Below are positions 45,069 through 55,100 of a DNA stretch of 64,000 nucleotides, piece by piece. The stretch covers positions 1 to 64,000 of the forward strand of contig RSEE01000049.1 in the NCBI GenBank assembly GCA_003971905.1, written 5' to 3'. Position numbers and translations under genes: made by a program. Position 1 is the first letter of the stretch; each line of letters opens with the position of its first letter. The notes beneath the pieces were generated by a model. That model was not told the DNA's origin. It did not search any database and worked only from the letters and a program-made list of their open reading frames with translations. The DNA comes from Moniliella sp. 'wahieum'. Its lineage: Eukaryota; Basidiomycota; Moniliellomycetes; Moniliellales; Moniliellaceae.

Positions 45069-46121
45069 TTAGATGGTAGCTGCGTCAAACACAAAGCGGT
45101 ACTTGACGTCGCTCTTGTACAGCCGGTCCCAGACATGGTTGATGTCCTTAAAGCTAACCAGCTCGTAGGTCGCCACAATGTCATGCTGTCCACAAAAGTC
45201 GAGCGTTTCTTGGGTCTCCTTGGTGCCGCCAATGGCCGAGCCCGCCATGGACCGGTTGCCAACCATGAGGGGGAAGGTGTTGAGCTTGGTAGGCCCAATG
45301 TGGCCCACGACGGCCAGCACGCCATACGGCTTGAGCAGCTGGAGGTACGGCCCAAAGTCATGGTCGACACTGATTGTGTCAAGCACAATGTCATACTGCG
45401 ACGCGGCGGATTTGAACTGTTCTTCGTCGGTGGTGATCAAGAACTTGTCCACGCCCAGTTCCTTAGCCTCTTGCACCTTGCTCATCGAACGCGACGAGAG
45501 CGATACTTCGGCGCCCATGGCTTTGGCCAACTTGATCGCCAAGTGGCCCAGTCCGCCCAGACCGGCCACCAACACTTTCTTACCTGGTCCCGCGCCGAAC
45601 CGCTTCAAGGGCGAATAGGTAGTGACGCCTGCGCACAGCAGTGGTGCCGCTCCGGCGGGATCCAGGTTCTCGGGCACCTTGAGTACAAACGTGCCTTCCA
45701 CCACAATGTTCTTCGAGTAGCCACCATAGGTGACTGCCCCATCCAGTTTGTCGTGGCTGCCATAGGTAAGCACAGGGCCTTTGGCACAATGGTTCTCCTC
45801 TCCTTGCTGGCAGTAAACGCAAGGATGCTCGTCCGTCACACACCCCGACTGGACCATGCACCCTACCCCGACCAACTCGCCCAGGTTGAACCGCGGGTCT
45901 TTGGTCGCGCCTACACGACCAATAATCTCATGCCCCGGCACCAGCGGGAACGGCACCGGCCCCCAATCGCCATCGCGCGTGTGGCTGTCCGACATGCAAT
46001 AGCCGCAGTACAAAATGTCGATGGACACATCCCCCTCGCGCAGGTCACGACGTTGCACCGTTCCCGGGCCCAAGGGGCCTTTGAACTCGAGTGCTTGGTA
46101 CACGTCCACAGTGGTAGGCAT
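45069..46121 (-). CDS. zinc alcohol dehydrogenase, cinnamyl/Adh6 type
   Basis: A cytosolic NADP(H)-dependent medium-chain dehydrogenase that reduces aldehydes to alcohols. The 350-aa frame is complete and clean from ATG 46121 to TAA 45069. The catalytic zinc ligands lie in ILYCGYCMSDSH and PGHEIIG. The structural zinc loop reads C-x6-C-x2-C-x7-C (GCVTDEHPCVYCQQGEENHC). The nucleotide-binding GLGGLGHLAIKLAKAMGAEV, with SRSMSK after the second strand, favours NADP. It ends VKYRFVFDAATI, as in Adh6/YahK relatives. No introns. A TATA box lies 170 bp upstream. It is the only long conserved gene here that needs no frame correction. Confidence 0.95.
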   Translation of the reverse strand: MPTTVDVYQALEFKGPLGPGTVQRRDLREGDVSIDILYCGYCMSDSHTRDGDWGPVPFPLVPGHEIIGRVGATKDPRFNLGELVGVGCMVQSGCVTDEHPCVYCQQGEENHCAKGPVLTYGSHDKLDGAVTYGGYSKNIVVEGTFVLKVPENLDPAGAAPLLCAGVTTYSPLKRFGAGPGKKVLVAGLGGLGHLAIKLAKAMGAEVSLSSRSMSKVQEAKELGVDKFLITTDEEQFKSAASQYDIVLDTISVDHDFGPYLQLLKPYGVLAVVGHIGPTKLNTFPLMVGNRSMAGSAIGGTKETQETLDFCGQHDIVATYELVSFKDINHVWDRLYKSDVKYRFVFDAATI

Positions 46122-46288
46122 GGTCTAGGTCCGTTTGCAACCAGTCAGTCTCACGGCGGGCGAAAATGGAGAGACGCCAGGGCATAGACGCTGTAATACT
46201 CACTGGGGGAGGGGAGAAGTAATAACGAAGAAGCGGGGAGAAGACACAGGAGAGCGTACCAGGTTGGACGTATTGGATGAAAGAGACT

Positions 46289-46298
46289 AATATATATA
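46289..46298 (-). promoter_or_regulatory. TATA box of the ADH gene
   Basis: The minus strand reads ctatatatatta, about 170 bp upstream of the ATG at 46121. Confidence 0.6.
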
Positions 46299-46636
46299 GC
46301 AGTGACGCTGTCGTATGCCTCCATGGAAAAACAGACGGAGAGACGATAGAGCGCCACACCACAGCCACCGTCCCGTGCTGTCTTCCTGCCCTGCCCGCCT
46401 AGATCGGTTCCAGAAAGTTTGGTTCCCGTTCTCCCACCACTGGGCTGTGACATATCAGCACCAAAACCAACCATCTCGCGTGGCGGCCTACTGAGGCTGA
46501 GGCTGTTGAGGCATAATGCATGAGGTGTGCCATGATACATGATATGAGAGTCTCACGCATCGCATAGGTTCCAAAAGGTACAGCGACGCTAGCTTCACAC
46601 TTCGCAAGGGCTTCAAGCATAAAGAGCGACATCAAG

Positions 46637-46666
46637 CTTCAAGCTTCAACCATTTCAACGTTCAAC
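46637..46666. repeat. CTTCAAG-to-GTTCAAC heptamer series
   Basis: CTTCAAG (46637-46643) and CTTCAAC (46644-46650) are followed, after a 2-bp gap, by TTTCAAC (46653-46659) and GTTCAAC (46660-46666). The units change step by step while keeping the central TCAA. Confidence 0.8.
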
Positions 46667-46824
46667 TGAGTTCTCAACTATAAAGTCGGGGCGGCTGATC
46701 TTCAACGCTCTTGCTTCAAACTGCAACGCCTTCAGCGTTAACGGATGTCATCGATTCCCAACAGCAAGACTCCACTAATCAGGCTTATCATGTATCAATC
46801 GAATCATCAATCAGACATCAGGCC

Positions 46825-46865
46825 CCTCAGGCCTCAGGCTGAGGCCTCGGGCTGAGGCCTCGGGA
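46825..46865. repeat. CCTCAGG heptamer cluster
   Basis: Two perfect tandem CCTCAGG units (46825-46838), then two ctgaggcctcggg units in a 13-bp register. Confidence 0.8.
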
Positions 46866-47064
46866 CCTCGACCGCGCCAACAGAGAGACAGTGCTGGGTT
46901 TCTCGGTTGCCGGTTACCGGCCGCATACTAGACCGTTATACATCCTTCCACAACGTTTTTCCAATATCTTCTGAGCTCCAGTTTCAACCGAGCCGAATAG
47001 GCGGAGCCACCGGCCATAAGGCCTAAGGGTACGTCCAGCGACGAGAGCCTACCAGAGACTGAGG

Positions 47065-47092
47065 TCTAAGGACTAAGGGCTAAGGACTGAGA
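47065..47092. repeat. NCTAAGG heptamer series
   Basis: TCTAAGG, ACTAAGG, GCTAAGG and ACTGAGA in perfect 7-bp phase. On the minus strand the units are CCTTAGA, CCTTAGT and CCTTAGC. Confidence 0.75.
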
Positions 47093-47236
47093 CGGCAGGC
47101 CGGTCTGTTGCTCTGGTGTGTATTACTGGAAAGCACAGCTGAAACAAGCCGAAGCCGACCCGACCTCGGGGCAGTTTTGAACGTGCCGAACGTTGATCGT
47201 GTTGAAAATCCTCCTCCTTCTTGAAGTCTATAGAGA

Positions 47237-47254
47237 GCTAAGCGCTAAGCGCTA
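47237..47254. repeat. GCTAAGC heptamer array
   Basis: Two perfect GCTAAGC units, then gctaatg. Confidence 0.8.
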
Positions 47255-48004
47255 ATGGAAAGCAGGTGAGTCTGCCTGATACTTCATTTGAAGCTTGAGG
47301 CTTTGAAGCTCCTGAAGAGATAGCGAGGCTATAGTGACGATAGCGAGGAGGGCAAGTTACGCGTTACGGCTGATGAGGGTAGAAACGTCCACCGTGTCGC
47401 TGCATGAAGCCCATTAGGGGTGGCCGGTGAACCATATCGTGTCACAGATGCCAGTAGCACCAGCGTCAGCGTCAGCGTCTTTGGCGCCATCAACTCTAAA
47501 CCCCGCGAGACGCGTCCCTCTTCTCTCGGTACCTAGTGCATCGCCCCCCGTCCATCGCCAAGCAGAGGATACAGCAGTGGTGCACATGAGCCTCATGCCC
47601 CAAGCTCCGAAGCTCACAGCTCCTAGCTCGGCGATAGCTGGAGGTAGGCGAGCGCTGCGTTACCTCGTACTCATCGAGAGGCGCTCATCGGTATTTGAAA
47701 TAGACCGCCCACGTCACGCATCAACCTGTCAGCAGAGATGTCATGATGCAGATGATGCACTTCCATCAATGACATGAATGACACGACAGACCCTCAGCTT
47801 GCAGCTTGCACCGACACGGACAGTGGCCACTGCCAGCGACGTGTTTGCATGTATTACCGTCCATTTTGAGCCGCGCGCTGACAGCAGGGTGCCCACTAGC
47901 GCGCGAGCACCCCTTGAGCTTGAAGCATGAAGTTTGGCCCCTTTCGGTTCGGCAGCACGGACTACCGGGCGCCGGACGGCCGGTAGGGGTGTGGTGTAGC
48001 GCGT

Positions 48005-48025
48005 TCTTAGATCTTAGATCTTAAA
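48005..48025. repeat. TCTTAGA heptamer array
   Basis: TCTTAGA, TCTTAGA and TCTTAAA in perfect tandem. Confidence 0.85.
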
Positions 48026-48466
48026 CGCTAGCGGCAAGCACATCAGAGACAACTCCGAGGAAGACAGCCGCCAGCGGAAAAACAAGAACGCTTCGATTCC
48101 ACGTCCTCGGCAGTCCGCCCACCCAGTAGTACCCTTCCCAGCCAGAAACCGGAGCGCCTGACGCATGACGCTGTGCCAGCCTCCTGAAGCCTGACATGTC
48201 CTGGGACTTCCGTCCCCCTCGTCCCCGGCGCAGGCCGAGACAAGACCCCGCCCCACTACAGACAACACACGCACACAAAGCACACGTCCCACTGGGCTTG
48301 CTAATAGTCCGACGACCGTCGTGCGTCTGCCTCCCTTCCTCCCTGCCTCCCGTCCTCCGCTCGTCCACTCATCCACTCATCCATCCACTCATCCATCCAC
48401 TCATCCATCAATCTCCATCCATTGGTACCCGACCGGTCCGGCCCAGGGCCAGAGGGAAGGGTAAGT

Positions 48467-51400
48467 TTACTCTTCGCGGAACTGCTCGAACGACGCCTTG
48501 GCATCGAGCAAAGCCTGGCGTTCGGACTGGTAATTCTTCAAGCTAGTTAGGACCTGTTGCTTGACCTGGTCGGGGGTCTTGTCCCACTGGGCGGTACGTT
48601 CCATCTGCTTGGTGAGACGGTCAATGTTGTTGTTGGCCAGGGTGAGTTTTTGTCCAGTTTGGCCACTTCGGCCGCGACGTTGATCCGTCCGCGGACGAGG
48701 AGGTGGGCGCGCAAACCCGCTTGGATCGACGCTACAGCACACCCGGGTGGAATGGAGGTTGCGGTGTGCTCTGGTGCGCCGACCAGCACCTGCACCGCCT
48801 TGGCGCCCTTGACCAGCGTCTCGATCACCGACTTTTCCCCGCGCAGCATTTCGCCCAGGTTGGGCGACTCGGCCTCGAGGTACATCTCCAGGTCCTTGAT
48901 CAGGCCGTACTGCATCGCCACTCCACGCAGTGTCTTGACCGATTCGAACAGGAGGGTAAAGTCGCGCTTGGCCTGCTCGTCTTGCCACTCGGGGTGGGCC
49001 GACTGGCTCGGGTAGGCCGTCAGGGCAATCGTCGGGGACGTTTCGCCTTCGCGACGCGGTAGGCGCTGCCACAGTTCCTCCGTCACGAACGGCATGAATG
49101 GGTGCAGTAGTTTCAAGCCCTGGTCCAGCACCGTGTAAAGCGTTTCTTGTGCGGAAGCCTTGGCCTGTGCCTCGGCCGAGTTGGCCATCGCCGCGCCTGG
49201 GTGGTCGGTAATGGGCTTGATGGCTTCAATGTACACGTCGCAAAAGTCATAGAGCCAGAACTGGTAGGCGGCATTGACAGCATCCATAAACTGCCGTTGA
49301 GCCAGCGAGTGGTTCACCTCGACAATCGTTTCCTGGAGCGAGGCCAGGATCCAGCGCTCGACCAGGCTCTGGGCACTCTTGTTGGTCGGCTTGGCCGCCG
49401 CCGTAGTCGAGGCAGGCACAAAGCCATCGAGCTTGAGCAGCGCAAATTTGGTAGCGTTCCACATCTTGTTGCAGAATTTGCGGTAGCCTTCGACACGCAA
49501 AATGTCCAGGTTGATATCGGCGTTGGCCGAGGTGTAGGCGACCAGGGCGAAGCGGAGCGCGTCCGTGCCGCACTGAGGGATGCCCTTGGGGAAGTCCTTG
49601 CTCTGCCCGACCCGAGCCTTGGCCACCTCCTTAGCGTCCAAGTTACCATTCTCCAGTTGGCATGCAGCGCAGGCAGGTCAATCCCCTCGATCACGTCGAT
49701 CGGATCAATCACGTTGCCCAGCGACTTGGACATTTTGCGTCCGTGGGCGTCGCGGACCATACCGTGGCAGAAGATCTCGTGGAAGGGCAACGACTTGGTC
49801 AGGTGCGCTCCCAGCATCACCATGCGGGCCACCCAGAAGTAGATGATGTCCCGCCCGGTCTCGAGGAGAGTTGGGGTAGAAGTGGGCCATGTCGGGCGTC
49901 TGGTCCGGCCAGCCCATCAAGCTAAACGGCCAGGCCCGAGGAGAACCACGTGTCCAGCACATCCTCGTCTTGCCGAAGAGTAAACTTCTTGCCGCCCGCA
50001 CGCTTTTCCGCCTCGGCCTGAGCCTCTTCGGGGGACGAGCGACAATCCAGTTGGTGCTGTCGAGCTCGTCCGCTTCCTTGCCCCCACCTCGAAAGTAGGC
50101 AGGAATGCGGTGCCCCCACCACAGTTGCCGGCTGACGCACCAGTCGAGGATGTTGTCCAACCACTGGTAGAACTCGTTCTTGCTCTTGTCGGGGCGGATG
50201 GTAAGGCCTTCCTTTTCAGCCAGGGCGACAGCCTCGTCGGCAAGCACCTTGGACTTGACCCACCATTGGGGCTTCAGCACCGGTTCCACCACATCGCCCG
50301 AGCGAGAGCAGATGGGCACACTCATCGGGTTGGGCTGCTCGTCAATGTACAGCTTCTTTTCCTTGAGGGCGTCGATGACAGCCTTGCGCGCCGAAAGGCG
50401 CTTCATGCCAACGAACGGACCAGCCTCCTCATTCAGCGTGCCATCGTCATTGAGAATGTTGATAAACGGCAACTTGTGGCGCACACCGACGTTAAAGTCG
50501 TTCGGGTCGTGCGCCGGGGTGATCTTGACAGCGCCCGTACCAAACTCCATATCCACCGCCTCGGCATCCAGCACGATCGGCAACTTGCGGCCGGGGAAGA
50601 AGGGGTGCTCGACAAACTTGCCGTGGAGATGCTTGTGACGCGGGTCGTCGGGATGGATGGCGACGGCCGTGTCACCGAGGATCGTTTCCGGACGGGTGGT
50701 GGCGATCTGGAGAAGACGCTGCTCCAGGGGGGCGTCGGCGGGAGCGTCGGCAATGGGGTAGTAAAAGTGGAAGAGCACACCAAACTGAATCTTCTCGTTG
50801 CCGTACCCGGGGAGCGAGAGGAGCGTGGGGCCCGTCAACTCCTTCTGGTCCACCTCGAGGTTGGACAGGGAGGTGGTGAGGTAGGAAGACCAGTTGACGA
50901 TGCGGTTGGCGCGGTAAATGATGCCCTCGTTGAAGAGGCGGACAAAGGCCTCGGTCACAGCGCGCGAACGCGTGTCGTCCATGGTGAACGCCTCACGGGA
51001 CCAGTCGTAGGAAGAACCGAGGCGGCGCAGCTGCGTCCCGATCGTCGCCGCATACTCGTCCTTCCAGGCAAAGACGCGCTCTAGGAACTTGGCCGGCCCA
51101 GGTCGTGGCGGGTCAGGTGCTCAAACTTGAGCAGCCGCTTCTCCACCACGGCCTGGGTTGCGATCCCGGCATGGTCAAAGCCAGGGACGTAGAGGACACG
51201 CTTGCCCTGCATGCGGTACCAGCGGCAAAGGGTGTCCTGGATGCTCATCGTGAGCGCATGGCCAATGTGCAGACTGCCCGTCACGTTGGGCGGCGGGATG
51301 GGGATGACAAACGTGTCCTCCTTCTTGTACGGGTCCTCGGCGTGATCTCGCGGGGGGCAAAGAAGCCGCTCTTCTCCCACCAGGCGTACCAGTAGGACTC

Positions 51401-51827
51401 GACCTTGAGCGGGTCGTATGCACTGTCCATCGGCGCCGACAGATCCTTCTTCTCGCCCGTGCCCTGGACCCACACGGACTTTTCCAGGACAGGCTTGGGC
51501 TCTTGGCGGGCTTCTTGCCGCCGGCCTTGGCCGGCTTGGGCTGGGAGGCGCGGCCTTAGCAGCCTTCTTGGCGGCCAGCTGCTCGGCCTTGGCGGCCTTC
51601 TTGGCGCCCTTTTTGGACGGCACCGCGTCGGGCGCAGCGGCGTCGGGAGCAGCAGCGGCGGGGGCTGCAGCGGGGGCTGCGGCGGGCGCAGCGGCGGGAG
51701 GGGACGGGGCAGCGGGAGCGGCGCTGGGCGCAGGCTCGGTGGGGGCGCATGCTGTGGAGGGCGTGGGCAGTGGCAGAGGGAGGGGGTGGGCGCAGACACA
51801 AACGCAAAAAAAGAAGCACCCTCGCAT
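48467..51827 (-). CDS. valyl-tRNA synthetase (VAS1)
   Basis: Charges tRNA-Val; a class I synthetase, usually serving both cytosol and mitochondria in fungi. The N-terminal extension is Ala/Pro/Lys-rich ([20 protein letters not shown]). Then come [20 protein letters not shown], the HIGH motif in [31 protein letters not shown], the editing domain ([29 protein letters not shown]), [25 protein letters not shown], and the KMSKS loop [20 protein letters not shown]. The anticodon-binding part starts at [12 protein letters not shown], and the C-terminal coiled coil is [19 protein letters not shown]. It stops at 48467. At least seven one-base shifts are needed (e.g. near 51545, 51350, 51090, 50040, 49860, 49670, 48660). 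Because this gene is essential, the shifts argue for sequence error. The ATG at 51827 is provisional. Confidence 0.95.
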
Positions 51828-51961
51828 CCACCCGGCCTGCTGTGGAGTGATACCCGCCTGGGAGCCCCGCCCTCTGCCTGTCGCCTCTCTGACTCACTCC
51901 TTCCCCCGTCTTCGGACGCGCGGAACGGGGCGGAATGCGCGCTGCACATTTCAATTCTAGC

Positions 51962-51982
51962 GTTCAACGTTCAACGCTCAAC
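51962..51982. repeat. GTTCAAC heptamer array
   Basis: GTTCAAC, GTTCAAC and GCTCAAC in perfect tandem, followed by aatcagg. This is the complement of the array at 24003. Confidence 0.9.
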
Positions 51983-52132
51983 AATCAGGCTGGATGCTGC
52001 TGGGCATCCGAGCGGACTGGACGTCTAACGGCTACATATAGCAGACCTATCCATCCACGCCGCTCAGCCGCTGCATGCGCTCAGGAATCAGGAATACAGT
52101 ACAGAAGTACACGCCACAGGCACAAGCCACCA

Positions 52133-52163
52133 CACCAACACCAACACCAACACCAACACCAAC
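52133..52163. repeat. hexanucleotide ACCAAC repeat
   Basis: About five copies of accaac at the 3' end of the PP4R3 gene; it gives an artificial Trp-Cys run in one frame. Confidence 0.9.
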
Positions 52164-52174
52164 GCAGCGTCCAG

Positions 52175-55100
52175 CTAGTCCGCCTGCCTCTCCGGCCCAG
52201 CATCCGGTGCACATGTAGTCCCCTCGGCGTCCGCTGGCGGCGCGCGTCCGCACGCTCCTCCGTAGCGCACGCGGGGGACGCCGCGGGGGGTTGCGGCTGC
52301 CCAGCGTGGCAGGCAGAGGTAGGCGTCTCGTCTGGGTGGCACGCGCGAGAGGCTCGTCGTGCGGTAGGAGCGGTCGGAATCCCGCGGTGGAATCCAATAC
52401 GTCCTGCGACGGTCGTGGAGCGCCCGAGTCCGCTCTTCGTCGTCGTCCCGCCGAAGCACAGAGGCGCGGTGCAAGTTGCGTGTGCCAGGTAACCGTGCCT
52501 CGTCCTCATCGTCGTCGTCGGTGGGGTTGGTGGTGGGTGGTAACGGTGGTGGCAGTGGCAGTGGTGGCAGGAGCAGTAGTGTGGGGGGGAGTGGTGGAAG
52601 TAGTGGGAATGGTGGTCCATATCCTGGTCCTGGTCATTGTCATTGTCCTCGTTGTCGTCGTCGTCGTCGTCGTCGTCGTACGGGACGAGGGTCCACTTGG
52701 ACGACTGGGACGGGGAGCGTACGTGTCCGCGTTTGGCCAGTTGAGCGCGGGAGCTCGTTGTCAACCGTTTTCGCTTGCGTGGCGAGGGGGCCATGGCTTC
52801 GTCGTCGGACAAATCGTCGACTTGGGCCTCGGCGCGCAACGGTGCAACCGCAAGCCGGAGCGACAGGTCGGGCGTGCTGGGTGAGCTGGGCACAGGCGGC
52901 GCAGCCGCTGTGAGCTGGAGCAAGTCGCAAAATACACTGCCTAGCCTGGCATCTTTCGCCAACTGTCGTACCTTGTCCTCGTGGCGCGCTAGCACGCCCA
53001 GTGCCAGGCGCCGCAACGCTTCGTCAGTGACCAGGGCGTGGAAGAGGCTGAGAGCCGTACTGGTCACCACGCCGGTCCGACCGGAAGCCAGCTCGGACGA
53101 GAGCGAGGTGAGCAACGTATCGATCACGTCGGATGCCAAGAGGTATTCGTGTAGTTGGTTGTTTTCCCGCGTGGCACCGACCTTGATGCATCGCATGGCG
53201 GCTGCGACCAAGGGCCGGTCTTTGGATAAGAGCAAAGCGCCCACTTTGCTCCCTAGCTCGGTCGAGATGAAAAACTGCTCGGCTCGCTCCCCATGCGACG
53301 AGAGCATGTAGGTGAGCAAGTCGCATAGGTGGGCCAGCAGGACCGAAGTGTCCAGCCCCAAAGGCGGGAGGGAGCGGTAGGTAGTGCTGGGTCCCGAAGC
53401 TTCCGTCCCCTCGGTCTGGCGCAGCGTTGCCAGTGAAGGCACCCCACAGAGGGGACCAAATAGGCTACGTGCATCCTCTTGGTAAAACAGGGTGAGCAAC
53501 GACGGTTTTTCACCCACGCCCACGCCATCAGCAATGGGATCCAAGAGCGAGCGCAACATGTCCATCATCTGGACTTGATTCCCATTCCCTCGCCCGTGTG
53601 AAGCAGGGAGCAATACCTCGAGCAGATCGTTGCCCTTGGGCAGTTCGACGTTCACCTCCTTAGCTTGCTGTTGGTGCGGGAAGACCTTGCGCGCTTTGCC
53701 GTAGGTATGTTTCGGCTTGGCGCGGATCCGCGCTCGGTAGCCGCCAGTGGCCTTAGTTGCCAGCGCTAGGGAACGCAGTTGCCTCCGATGCACAATGTAC
53801 TGCCGCACCGCGGGCGGGTCCAAGTCGAGAAGCATCAAGAGCATGTCGGCGGCCGCGTTGCGCACTTCCCCGGCCACCTCGGGATCCACCTCCTCCCACT
53901 GGGCAGTGGCGGCTCCGCATGGCTCACACCCGGTGACAATGTTGGGGAAGGGTGACCGATGCCCGGGCGGGAGCTGAGCCAGGTAAGGTCGAGCTAGAGT
54001 CACTGCGGGGGCCGAGGAAGGATCGGGGTTAGCCTCGAGCGGAGAGGGGTTGCGTTGGGGGGCCGAGTGGGCTGGGGGGCAAGTCCAACCGACGCCGAGG
54101 CCAAATGCAATCACGTCCAGCAGCCCTCGCTGGACCAATGCGAGCACATCTGCACTCGGTTGCCCAGTGCATTGTCTTTCCAATCGTGGAGAGTGCTTGA
54201 AGGAACAGGACGGCATCGATCCGTTTCGCATGGCTCACCTCTTCTGCTGGGTGGTCCGAGCCGGAAAGCGCAAAGAGCCCAAACAAGTCCGACAGGAACG
54301 AGGGATCGTTTAGACACCAGGACACAATGTCCAATTGCCAAATGAAGATGATGGACTGAAGCAGGCTGAGAAGGTTGTCAGGCAAGATGCGAGTCAAAAC
54401 ACGTCGCGCAAAAAAGTGAGGCGGTACGTGTGTTGGATTTTGGCGCGCACCATCGGGTTGGAGATGGGCACCACTTCTTTAAACTCGGTCGAATGCGCAT
54501 GTAGTCGCGATACGAAGCTTTGCTCTGAGGAAAGACAGGATCATACTCGAGCAGGCCCACAAGCGTCGGGTATACCTCGTCCTGCACCACATGCTCATAC
54601 AGGTGTCCGTCTCCGAGCAGGAGAATGTCTTGGCAAATGGTGCAAATGGTGGAGAGCAGGCAGGTTTTCCTGTTCCTCGGCCAGAGCAAAAGTTTTCCCC
54701 ACAAAGCAACGTACTCAGACTGCACCATCGCGTCCGAAAAGCGTTCACGAAATAGGGACGCAATGCGAGCCCCTTGGGTGGGACCGATCAACGCGCCCAT
54801 TCCACCGGCGGGAAGGCCAGTAAACCCCCCGATGCCCTCGTCGGTGCCACACGCAGCAATCCGGCTACCGACACTCTTGACTGTCTGTTCGATCGCGGAC
54901 AAGTTCTCCAACGTTGGTTCGGGAGGAGTTGATGATTGTTGAGGTCCGCCAGGCCTGGAAGGCCAGCCACCCGTTCCACAAGCTCCATCAGCTCATGCGT
55001 CTGGGATAGGTTCTCCCCCACCACCGCCTCAAAGCGAGGAGAGGAGGAGTCCATGGGATCGACGTCTGCATCTGGAAATGAGGCATCAGTACAATGCTCG

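Larger units (their letters stand above)
46299..48466. other. 2.2-kb gene-free stretch with the densest heptamer clusters
   Basis: No gene is recognised; ORFs up to 120 aa lack domains. It carries heptamer clusters at 46637, 46825, 47065, 47237 and 48005 (listed separately), a cttgcag repeat near 47790 and an actcatccatcc repeat at 48365-48415 just before the valyl-tRNA synthetase stop. Confidence 0.55.
51828..52174. other. valyl-tRNA synthetase promoter region
   Basis: A short gap between VAS1 and the convergent-side end of the PP4R3 gene (both on minus). It contains the GTTCAAC heptamers and an ACCAAC hexamer run, and a weak ctatatgta near 52030. Confidence 0.5.

Noticed and set aside
45135..46187. 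350-aa plus-strand ORF antisense to ADH
   Set aside because: It mirrors the clean ADH frame on the other strand and has no domain of its own.
50110..51084. 324-aa plus-strand ORF
   Set aside because: Antisense shadow of valyl-tRNA synthetase.
52081..52174. C-terminal Trp-Cys-rich extension of PP4R3
   Set aside because: It arises from reading the ACCAAC repeat in the wrong frame; the frame that keeps the acidic DDEDE stretch stops at 52175.
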